Assembly: GCF_003925875.1 (NCBI RefSeq)
Contig: NZ_AP019309.1
Span: 1,302,001-1,366,000 of the forward strand
Direction: 5' to 3'
Origin: Intestinibaculum porci
Lineage (GTDB): Bacteria > Bacillota_I > Bacilli_A > Erysipelotrichales > Coprobacillaceae
DNA: 64,000 bases
Part shown: in pieces, positions 1 to 9,200 of the stretch
Numbering within the stretch: the stretch's first letter is position 1
How the letters are laid out: every line of letters starts with the position of its first letter
The notes under the pieces: model-generated
Told to the model about the DNA's origin: nothing
Seen by the model: only the letters and a program-made list of their open reading frames with translations
The model's database searches: none
Translations under genes and position numbers: made by a program

Positions 1-2132
1 ATGAAGGTGAAGATGAAAAAGAAGAAATATGTCGTATTTCGTCTATTATTGGAAGTACGACGTCGTTTATTCAGGATAAGTTTTTAGATAATCATAAGGA
101 CCGTGTTTCTACTTATATTTATATTCCTGATAATCAGTTTGATCAAAAACAATTGTTTGAATTTGTTGGACGATATGTGAACGCGATGTCATTAACAAAA
201 GAGAGATTAAAAGAATGGGTATCAGCAGGGGCACATCCTGAAGATTATCCAGTTCATGAGTGTATAGAAGGAAAAAACTGGGATTATATTATTTCTGATG
301 ATCATAAGTTGCCACTTTATCCTTTTAGTAAAAATGCAATCGTTAATTTATACGATACACAGCTTAGAGAAGGTGCAAAGACACCTAGATATATTATAAG
401 AGACATTATTGAGCCTGTAGCTCGAGAAGCTTTAGAAACGCCAGCTATGTTTCCTTCTGAACGTTTCATTTATAGAAAACAGAATGTTGATGTTAATACA
501 ATCCTTGACAGAAGAATAGGTGATGATATTTCGAAGCTTGATCGCTTAAAACGATTCATTTATATTTGGGGTAATGGAAAAGCAGATAAGTATGTACAAA
601 ATGATATTCAATACATTTCAGGAATTCCTGAAGAAGAATATCAATTATTTGATTTGCCAGTGTTGGATTTAAAAGAATCAAAAGCCGTATTAGAAGAAGA
701 AATACCTGATGTGAGCGATGACTTTGTTGAAGCGCATAAAGTTGAGAAAAAAGTAATATCTGAAAAATCTGCGAATATTTTTGAGATCACTTTAGAACAA
801 GAAAAGAATTTAAAAGAAGTCGAAGAATTATTAGGTGAGTGGCTGCTGGGAAGAATTCTCCTCCCTAAGGGGAATGTTGGTGCAGGAAAGTATATTAATA
901 ATGCGAGATCTGACATTAATTCTTATTTATTAGAAACAATTGATTGGCAATTGTACAATGTTTCAATGGATAATGTAAGAAAAATAAAAGACTCAAGTAA
1001 TGGCTTAATAAAGTTTGCTGGAGAAGATAAAGGGAAACCTGCTCTTTATACCATTCCTATTTCGAATAATGCAGTTCGTTTAATTATGGCTTTTATAAGA
1101 TGGAATTACCTTGGGAAAAAAGAAAATTTTAATTACTATAACGGAATTGAAGATGCTTATACAATTACAAATTGGAAACGTACTGTAGAAAAAGATATTG
1201 TCCATGCAGCTGAATTTATTGATGATCAAGAAGTTCACTATATTGATGCTGCTATTTCAATGAAAATTTTAAACCAAGCATTATTTAATTCAGTTAACAT
1301 AAAAAATATCCAAAATTATAATTTTGATATGATGTATAAAGCACTTTCGATGTCATCTCATGTTCAACATGCTAAAAAATGGAATGAAGTTGAAAACATG
1401 CTTATCAATGATAAGTTAGATGCTGAGAGTATTGATGCAACAGTCAAGCGCTACTTTAACTTAGAACAAGGGAATTCATCGCGTGTATTTGTTATAAAAT
1501 ATCTTGAAGCCACTAAAGCTTTAAAGAATATGAAAAAGAAAAAACTCTTAGTTGATCCATATTCGATTCCTAATGATATTATTAAAAAAAGAAAAGAAAT
1601 TTATGATCAATATACTAAATACTTTGACAGACTTGAGGCAATTTTAGATGATGAAATGAACAATCTTTTGCCTATAAAAAATGATTGTGAAAATTATTTG
1701 CAGGAATTAGATATTGAGGATGATGAGGATTTTGATGATTTTACAAATGACGTTTCTGATTTCTATGATTATGCAAATAGTTTACGCTTTAACATTAGGT
1801 TTTCAGCAACTGAAATAAGTGATGATATTAAAAAAATCTTAGATGCAGTAGAAAGAGTGAACGCTGCTGAAAAAGAAGATGCAGTGATTAATAAAATTTT
1901 GTTATTAAATAAACCTACAATAGAATATTTAAGTGAGTTACAAGAATATTTTCAAAATATAGGAAGAGATGTGCAAATTGCTGAAGGAGAATTAAACAGA
2001 AGAACACAGGAGTTAGACTCATCATTTGCTGAGATCGATGAAATAAAGGAGAATTATCAAAAATCTAGAACTGTATTAAGAAATAGTATTGATATTTTGA
2101 AAAGTTTGAGAGGTGATCACTGTGATAATTAG
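1..2132 (+). CDS. 3' part of a large protein of unknown family (possible AAA/P-loop ATPase C-terminal region)
   Basis: The frame is open from base 3, so the N-terminus lies outside the window; the first internal start-like codon (TTG at 153) is not a real start. About 709 residues are visible. The segment around residues 100-150 (a PLYPF motif, then KTPRYIIRDIIEP) resembles the region after the ATPase core in large defence ATPases such as BrxC-like proteins, where a TPR/I-R-D motif follows a helical lid. The rest is helical and acidic, ending in a coiled coil (last ~80 residues). No Walker motifs are visible, so ATPase identity is inference. It overlaps the next gene and is separated from dptF by a terminator, so it belongs to a neighbouring system rather than to the Dpt operon. 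Confidence 0.6.
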   Translation, partial: EGEDEKEEICRISSIIGSTTSFIQDKFLDNHKDRVSTYIYIPDNQFDQKQLFEFVGRYVNAMSLTKERLKEWVSAGAHPEDYPVHECIEGKNWDYIISDDHKLPLYPFSKNAIVNLYDTQLREGAKTPRYIIRDIIEPVAREALETPAMFPSERFIYRKQNVDVNTILDRRIGDDISKLDRLKRFIYIWGNGKADKYVQNDIQYISGIPEEEYQLFDLPVLDLKESKAVLEEEIPDVSDDFVEAHKVEKKVISEKSANIFEITLEQEKNLKEVEELLGEWLLGRILLPKGNVGAGKYINNARSDINSYLLETIDWQLYNVSMDNVRKIKDSSNGLIKFAGEDKGKPALYTIPISNNAVRLIMAFIRWNYLGKKENFNYYNGIEDAYTITNWKRTVEKDIVHAAEFIDDQEVHYIDAAISMKILNQALFNSVNIKNIQNYNFDMMYKALSMSSHVQHAKKWNEVENMLINDKLDAESIDATVKRYFNLEQGNSSRVFVIKYLEATKALKNMKKKKLLVDPYSIPNDIIKKRKEIYDQYTKYFDRLEAILDDEMNNLLPIKNDCENYLQELDIEDDEDFDDFTNDVSDFYDYANSLRFNIRFSATEISDDIKKILDAVERVNAAEKEDAVINKILLLNKPTIEYLSELQEYFQNIGRDVQIAEGELNRRTQELDSSFAEIDEIKENYQKSRTVLRNSIDILKSLRGDHCDN

Positions 2133-2772
2133 TCGCATTTATGAAATAAATGAGCAGATGAATCATTTAAAAAAGAAAGAACAAGAACGTAACGACATTG
2201 AAAAATTAAAAGAATATCAAGTGAAATTTCAATCATTAGTCAATGATGTCAACCAGTTAATTGAAAATATTTCATATCTCAAAAATGTTTTTGATTTTGT
2301 TGTTGATGAAAAATTGCTGGAACAATTATTTGAGTTTGTTACGAAATTAGATTGTATGACCAATCTAAATAATTTGAGCGATACATTTTTAACGGAGAAA
2401 ATAGAGGATTATAAGACAATAAGACAGGCTATTAATAAAATATGGTTTTCATTTCGCTCAAAAAATATCTTAGTGAATATACAGTCTACATTAAATATTG
2501 TAAAAAAAATGAATCCGGATCAAGTCTCTATTTATTTAGATCATCTCAAATTAGCAAATAAAGTTGATGTAAAGCATGAGGAATTGATAAAATTTTATAA
2601 TGCAGTCGAAGAAAGTAAAGATTTTATTAATAGTTTAAACATGAAGCCAGAAGTTATAGATTTTCTAGGAAAAATGAATAATGGAAAAGCAAGATTTGGT
2701 GATTTGAATGATTCTGTTAATTTATGGATTAAGGAAAATGGATTGGAACGAAAAATAAAATTATCCTTTTAA
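2122..2772 (+). CDS. Coiled-coil protein, partner of the upstream large protein
   Basis: A protein of about 216 aa that starts inside the 3' end of the preceding gene. A GTG at 2122 lies 7-8 bases after a GAGAGGTGA ribosome site; a second GTG at 2113 is possible but overlaps that site. The sequence is almost entirely helical, with a lysine/glutamate-rich heptad pattern in the first 70 residues, no signal peptide and no membrane segment. I do not recognise a family. The overlap implies translational coupling and probably a physical complex with the upstream protein. It is the last gene of its operon, since a strong terminator follows. Confidence 0.6.
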   Translation: MIISRIYEINEQMNHLKKKEQERNDIEKLKEYQVKFQSLVNDVNQLIENISYLKNVFDFVVDEKLLEQLFEFVTKLDCMTNLNNLSDTFLTEKIEDYKTIRQAINKIWFSFRSKNILVNIQSTLNIVKKMNPDQVSIYLDHLKLANKVDVKHEELIKFYNAVEESKDFINSLNMKPEVIDFLGKMNNGKARFGDLNDSVNLWIKENGLERKIKLSF

Positions 2773-2838
2773 AGTGTTTTAGTAATTGTATCTCTTAAGC
2801 AAGTTAAGATTCAACGTGTGGGAAAACATCTTGCTAAA

Positions 2839-2869
2839 AAGGCTGGTCGAAAGAAGATCAGCCTTTTTT
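2839..2869 (+). terminator. Rho-independent terminator ending the first operon
   Basis: A 10-bp stem (AAGGCTGGTC paired with GATCAGCCTT, one G-U pair) with a 7-base loop is followed directly by a T-run. It closes the two-gene unit upstream and isolates it from dptF. Confidence 0.85.
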
Positions 2870-3083
2870 GATTACCACTATTACAAGCCTAATTAATGTT
2901 ATAGATTATTTAATTAAAATAGAAAAATATTAAATATTATAATTATTATCTATGTACTATTTTGTAATACTTCTATTTTTATAGCAGATATACTTATGAT
3001 TTATTGAAAGCTTTTATAAATATGATAAAATTGTATAAGTAAAGGGGATAAATAAAGTTATTGTTATATGTAGGAGTAAAGAG

Positions 3084-4829
3084 GTGTGCAAGATGAAGTG
3101 TGAGCTGATTGATCAATTATCAAAGCTTCGAAAGCAGTCAGTTGAAGCGGTTGATAATGCAACAGATGAAAATATAGATGATTTTAAAAAATATATTCAC
3201 GTAAAACGAAATGTGGAAGATGAATTGCGTGAGCTGTTAAAAAAAGTAAATAGTAAAAATCAAAAATCTCTTGTCTTACTATGTGGGAGTGCAGGCGATG
3301 GGAAATCTCATTTGATTTACTATTTCAATAGTATCGATCGTGAACATCTTCTTGATGGTTATGAAAAATATAATGATGCAACAGAGAGTTCTGCCCCTGA
3401 AAAAACAGCAATGGAAACGCTAGCAGTTAGATTACAGGCATTTGATGATGATCATCTTGAGGATGGCGTAAATACAAAAATGATCATTGCTATAAATTTA
3501 GGGACGTTAAACAAGTTTATCGATTCTGAAGAAGGGAAAAAATTTTCTAAGTTAAGAGAATATGTCGAAAGTGAAAGTATCCTTACTAATTCCACAAAGA
3601 AAGCAGAATATAAGGAAAATGGCTTTTTTCAGCATGTTTCATTTGCTGATTTTCAGTTATTTTCACTTACTAGCTCTGGTGTAGACACAACTTTCTTACA
3701 AAATATATTTCATAAAGTTTTCTCAGAAGAAGCTGAAAATCCATTTTATATGGCTTCACGAGAATGTAAAAAATGTCCATTAAATTCATTTTGTGTGGTA
3801 AATCATAATTATCAGTTTATGAAGCGAACAAATGTTCAAAAATCGGTGATCAATCGGCTTCTAGAGGTTGTCCTCAAAGATAAAATGATTATCTCGACAA
3901 GAGATGTCTTTAATTTAATATTTGATTCAGTGGTACCACCAGCATTTTCACCGTTAAATTTATCAAATAATGATATCAAAGATAAGGATAAAATGAAAAA
4001 CTATATTAATGGGACGACACCAATGCTTTTGAGTGAGGTTAAAGATATTTCACCGTTAATGAATCAAATTCAAGCACATAGCGTTCTGAAAAAACGTAGT
4101 CAAAAGATCGATAATCAAATTATCGAATTTCACGTTACAAATAATATTGAAAAATATTTCAATGATGTGACACAAAATACACCTTATCACGAGGTGACCA
4201 ATTTGATGCAATTAAATAATTTTGGAAATGATGTAGAAGCAAAAAAGTGTGTGTTTCAATTCATTGAAAACATTACTGGAATGCTGAGTAATACAGATCT
4301 TTCTCAAGATTTTAAGGAATTTATAAATTGTATTTATTTGAGCACAAATCAAAAATATGAAAATGAATTAGAATCTTTTTACACTGATGCGCAAAAAGCA
4401 ATTGAATGTTGGGAAGGCTCCTTTGGTGAAAATACCATTTGCATTGATGACTCTAACAAGGACTATTGGTTATTGGAGTCTTTGGAATTGAATCAAAATC
4501 CAAAGGAAAATAGTGAAGAGAAACATGACTTAGATCGTTTTAAACCGTATATTAACATTTCCTTTACACCTGGTGAACACGAAGAAGCAAGTGAAACAGT
4601 ATCAATAGATTATCTTCTTTTCAAACTTATAAGAAATATTGGAAAAGGCTATCGACCAACTGTTAAGGATAAAAACTATCATGCAGAGTTTGCTGGTTTT
4701 GTTAAAAAATTGTCCGATCAAGGTAAACAAAATAAACAAGTTATGATTAGAAAAAAAGGAAATAAAGATTTAAAATACATCTTTAAAGTAAAACCAGGCA
4801 ATAAATTTGAGTTTAAGGTGGAAAAATAG
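3084..4829 (+). CDS. dptF: DptF, P-loop protein of phosphorothioate-dependent restriction
   Basis: DptF is one of three proteins (DptFGH, also called DndFGH) that attack DNA lacking phosphorothioate (PT) marks. The 581-aa protein carries a Walker A motif GSAGDGKS at residues 68-75, typical of the DptF family, and a cysteine cluster of the form CxxCPxxxFC near residue 230 that may bind metal. A GTG at 3084 has an AGGAG site 7 bases upstream; an ATG at 3093 with AAAGAGG is an equally good start. It ends 3 bases before dptG. The family assignment rests on the P-loop, the length and the dptG-dptH-dndBCDE neighbourhood. ATP hydrolysis and DNA scanning roles are known only at family level. Confidence 0.85.
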   Translation: MCKMKCELIDQLSKLRKQSVEAVDNATDENIDDFKKYIHVKRNVEDELRELLKKVNSKNQKSLVLLCGSAGDGKSHLIYYFNSIDREHLLDGYEKYNDATESSAPEKTAMETLAVRLQAFDDDHLEDGVNTKMIIAINLGTLNKFIDSEEGKKFSKLREYVESESILTNSTKKAEYKENGFFQHVSFADFQLFSLTSSGVDTTFLQNIFHKVFSEEAENPFYMASRECKKCPLNSFCVVNHNYQFMKRTNVQKSVINRLLEVVLKDKMIISTRDVFNLIFDSVVPPAFSPLNLSNNDIKDKDKMKNYINGTTPMLLSEVKDISPLMNQIQAHSVLKKRSQKIDNQIIEFHVTNNIEKYFNDVTQNTPYHEVTNLMQLNNFGNDVEAKKCVFQFIENITGMLSNTDLSQDFKEFINCIYLSTNQKYENELESFYTDAQKAIECWEGSFGENTICIDDSNKDYWLLESLELNQNPKENSEEKHDLDRFKPYINISFTPGEHEEASETVSIDYLLFKLIRNIGKGYRPTVKDKNYHAEFAGFVKKLSDQGKQNKQVMIRKKGNKDLKYIFKVKPGNKFEFKVEK

Positions 4830-4832
4830 ATT

Positions 4833-6242
4833 ATGGAGTATAAATTTAGTAAAGCTGAGTTTGATGATGTTTTTAATAATAATAAAAATAATATAAGACA
4901 TAGACCTGGACATCGCTTTTTAATGTTTCCATTTACTACTAAAGATGCTGATGCTTTAGAAAGTTTTACAAATTGTATTGGTAATTATTTATGCCTAGGG
5001 AGAGGCATAAAACCTCAGTTTCAAAATCCTCACGAATTAGTTGAGAGAATGAAAGAAAAAGGTTTATCTATAGAAAAAGATGAAGATACTTTTGAAAATA
5101 TCATTGAAACATTTTTTTATAAAAAAAGTATTGAAGATGGTGAAGTTGTTTATAAATTTAAACCAATTAATTTGAATTTTATTGAACAAAATTACAGTGA
5201 TGAATCGACTGAAAAAAAGAATGCAAATTTTGCCTTTGATGTTCTTGGTGACCCAGAGACAATCTCAAAAGATATTAATGAGATTACACAAAGTAAACAG
5301 TCATTCAATGCTTTGGAAAAATGCGTTGAAGGTGCTTTAAAAATGAGTACCAGCAAAATTCATCAGGATAAAGCGTATTATAAACTCACTCATGTATTTG
5401 ATGAAGTTTTTAACGAAGATTTTAATTATGTGATTCATGATCAGACATGTGTTGAAGAATATTTTTCGCTATTTTTTGATTTTTATATTTTTAATTACTG
5501 TAGCCAGTCTGTTTTACTTTTAGATCGCTTCACAAATGGTAATAGGAATCAGATGATCCCTTTGTATTACAGTATCCAATGGGAAAAAACTAATCAAAAT
5601 AGAAAGTGTTATACCAATGGATGGAGAAGTTTGGAAAGAAAAGCGGGTTCTTTATTTGCACATGCAAATGCCTTAGAAATGCTCAATCAGACGGAAGAAA
5701 TTTTTGAGGAGCCACTTGATTATATAACACTAGAACATTTAGTTGAGACAAATCAATTGGATGATCAGAGTGTTGCTCTTCAAATTGATGAAATAACAAA
5801 CTATTATAGAAGTTTAATTAGTGATGTTCCTCAAATTTTAAATGTTGAAAAAGACAATATCAGTAAGACGGCAACGGAAGCATCGATCAAATGGCTATAT
5901 AAGACAATAAGAGTGCAATTTGAAAATTCTCAGCATAGGGGTAGTCGATATAATTCGTATGCGAAATTTTTTGAAAAATTAGCATTAGGCTTTTTAAAGA
6001 ATCGCGGAAGAAGTGGTAGGGTACTAAACATTTCAGAGGAGTTATTAATCTTTTTAACTAAAATATGTATTAAAGACAAAGAACAAATTAGGCTGGTTGA
6101 TCTGTTCTCTGAATTTGAACGAAGAGGTGTATTTTTGGATAATAGTTCTAAAAATGCGGTATCTGAATACTATGAAAAATTGAATGTTATAGAGAAAAAG
6201 AGTGATAGTGGGGATGCTAAATATGTCAGAAAGATTTTATGA
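4833..6242 (+). CDS. dptG: DptG, phosphorothioate-dependent restriction protein
   Basis: A 469-aa cytoplasmic protein between dptF and dptH, in the order seen in PT restriction clusters. The N-terminal motif RHRPGHRFLMFPF and the length suit the DptG family. There are no catalytic motifs I can name, and its biochemical role within the DptFGH complex is poorly defined. The C-terminal ~90 residues look like a winged-helix fold (positive residues near SRKNAVSEYYEKL-like helices), which is inference. The gene begins 3 bases after dptF and its end overlaps the dptH start by 20 bases, so the three are translationally coupled. Confidence 0.8.
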   Translation: MEYKFSKAEFDDVFNNNKNNIRHRPGHRFLMFPFTTKDADALESFTNCIGNYLCLGRGIKPQFQNPHELVERMKEKGLSIEKDEDTFENIIETFFYKKSIEDGEVVYKFKPINLNFIEQNYSDESTEKKNANFAFDVLGDPETISKDINEITQSKQSFNALEKCVEGALKMSTSKIHQDKAYYKLTHVFDEVFNEDFNYVIHDQTCVEEYFSLFFDFYIFNYCSQSVLLLDRFTNGNRNQMIPLYYSIQWEKTNQNRKCYTNGWRSLERKAGSLFAHANALEMLNQTEEIFEEPLDYITLEHLVETNQLDDQSVALQIDEITNYYRSLISDVPQILNVEKDNISKTATEASIKWLYKTIRVQFENSQHRGSRYNSYAKFFEKLALGFLKNRGRSGRVLNISEELLIFLTKICIKDKEQIRLVDLFSEFERRGVFLDNSSKNAVSEYYEKLNVIEKKSDSGDAKYVRKIL

Positions 6243-9200
6243 TTATATTGCAGATACGATTTTTGGTTATTTTAACCAAAATAACACTGTTCTTCCAGGT
6301 AGTCGATATTCATTAAAATTAGATACAATGGATATGGTAGATGGTGTTGATCGAAGTCTAAAGAAATACGCAAAAGAGAGAAATATTTACGAAGAATATG
6401 ATTTGGGTAACCTAAATTACAAAACTTATACCATTAATCTCGGTGATGATATGAAATTGGTTGTTGCGGCCCAAAGCGGTCAAATGACTGATGATTTCTT
6501 CACTACTCTCAGAAATACAAGATTCACAGATCAATTGTTTCCGCTATTGATGATTACATCAACGCAAAATGATTCATTGATTAGTGGTACTGGTGATTTA
6601 TCTGCAACTGGTATGCCTTTTAACGTAGAAAACATCGTTAAAAGCATTAGTGCTATGATTGATGATGTGCAAGATAAATACATTCAAGAAATTTACAAGC
6701 ATGAGTTAGCCAAAAAATCACAGGATCGTTTTACTGATCGATCATCATTGTTCGAATATCAGGATCTCATTGTTTCGTTAAAGAAGGGATCATTTGATCA
6801 TGATGATTTTTATAAGTTCTCTTTATTACCATATGACAAGTTGATCACCACGACGAGAAAAGAAGAAATTAGAAAATTAATTGAGGAAGATGAAAAAGAA
6901 TTCAATTATTTAGATGATATATTTAAACATAATGATATTCAGGAGTCATTAGAAAACAAATACAAAAAGGATTTTATTGGAAAATTAAAAGAAAAGAAGA
7001 AAAACAATGAACCTTGGTATGAAGGGCTTAGTCTAGAACAAGTAAAAAATAGCAAAGTTACAAGAAGTCATCAGCCACTTCAAATAGACGAGGAGTCAAT
7101 TGTTATTTCAGGAGAAGGATTTGATTCAAAAGAATTCATAAAAGATACTGATTATTTTATTAGAAATGATGGAGAAACTAAAGCAAAATCTCGGCGAAAG
7201 AATATACTTATTTTTAATCCTGATTATTATCTTAAAATATACTTTTCATTTAAAACAAATAGGGCAATTTCACAAAGTAATATGACGGTGAAAGGAGATC
7301 AAATCAAAAATATTTCCTCAAATAATAAGGAATATAAATTTGAAATGATCTCTGAAAAAATTAATTTTAATAGTATCGATGTTGGTTTAGAGGGTGTTAA
7401 GTATAAATTTTCAATTTGTATCGTTAATATTGATCCTGATTATTTCAAATCATTACTGACAAATTATACTATAAGTTCATCACGTATAAACTTAGTGAAT
7501 TTAAAAGGTAAATTAGTATTTAATCCAGGGAAGGATCATAGAGATGAAGTTAATTTGTATGATTCAATGGCAGAAGGGAATGTATCTTACTATAAGTGTG
7601 AATATAATAAAACATTACAAATAAATATTGACGAAGAGAAATGTTTTGTTGAAATGTCCAAACGAAAAGTTAACATTTCTGTTGGCGAGATTGAAATTCC
7701 ATTTGAAATCAAAAATGGTATTGTTAAGTCAGCAAAATTATCTGGTGTCAAAGTGATGATTCAAAAAATGAAGATGAGGAGCAGTTTTGAGTATCGCAAT
7801 AATAAGTTATACCATACAACACTTGTTTATGATATTAATGATAATTTAAGAACGCTATTGGAATATGAAAAATTTATTATTGATCACAAAGCATTATATG
7901 TTGAAAGTTCATTTTCAAATAATACAGCGGTTGAGATCAATATTGCAGATGAAATCAAAGATGCCTATGATTCATTAATTGATGAGATTGTTAAATTACA
8001 TACATTGCCTTCACTTGTTTATTATGAAAAGGATTCTGCTGTGAGAAATGCAGCGGAAAACTACATTAAAGTTGTTTCTTATTATTTTAAAAATATTCAA
8101 GTGGGTATAGCACTTAATAAAAAAGATAATGATTTACTAAAAGTTGGTGTATTGAAGGATGGTAACAGTTTTTATTTAACACCATTACATCCATTAAATG
8201 TACTTTATCAACTGCAGCTTACAGAAGAGACTGGCTGGGAGCAAGTACGGGAAGACATTGTTAAAAAGATGAATGGTTTATTCCTGATGCCATTTATTAA
8301 AGATGAAAATGGCGATATTTTTAAAGCCATTGATCAGGAAGTTTCTTTGGAATGGAAAGAATATGCTTTAGAAACTGATGAGAAGTATCATAGTTCTAGA
8401 AGTTATATCAGCAAGCTGGTCAATAATAAGATTATGCAGTATCGAAAACATTTCGATTTCCTATTTTCTACATTAGGCAATCTGGAATTCAAGATTAATC
8501 TTGTGAATATGGGAGACTGCAGAGAAGTATTGAATGGTCTTTTAGATTATTTTGTGAGTGAAGTTAATCATGTTTCAGATCTGACAGAATTGATGAATTT
8601 TACAATTCATGTCTATTCTAACCTAGATTACAATGAATTAAATATTTTATCAGATCAGTCTCGATTGAAAGCTAAACTTGAATCATTGTATTCAAATCAA
8701 AATGTCGATATTAATGAGTTACTGCTTATTGCGGCAGATCATATCCATTGCTATTATCACGAAATGGAAGAGGTTAAAAACCTAGAATATTCACATTTAA
8801 CATTTTATGAGATGGATTCAGATCAGAAATCAACACATTGTAAAATAGAGGAGACAACGACAGGATTATCATTAGGTGGTCTTTTATCGGATGTACCTTC
8901 AGTACTATATCAGGATAATTACTACATTACTGGCTTTGGAACGCGTTTTGCATCAAAAGATAACCAGCTCATTGAATTTGCATCTTATTATAATACGTTA
9001 ATGGCTGTGGCTTATGATCCTGCTCCTTATGATCAGACAGAAGCCTTATATACAAGAGTAGATCGTAACCAGGAAGTTTTACTGGATAGTATTTACAGTA
9101 TGTCAAACTGGGTGGTCTTTGTTGATCCAAAAGTTGATTTAACATTCTTTAAGCGCACTCATAAAGATGGCTCAGAATTAATGATTATTCATTATAGTGA

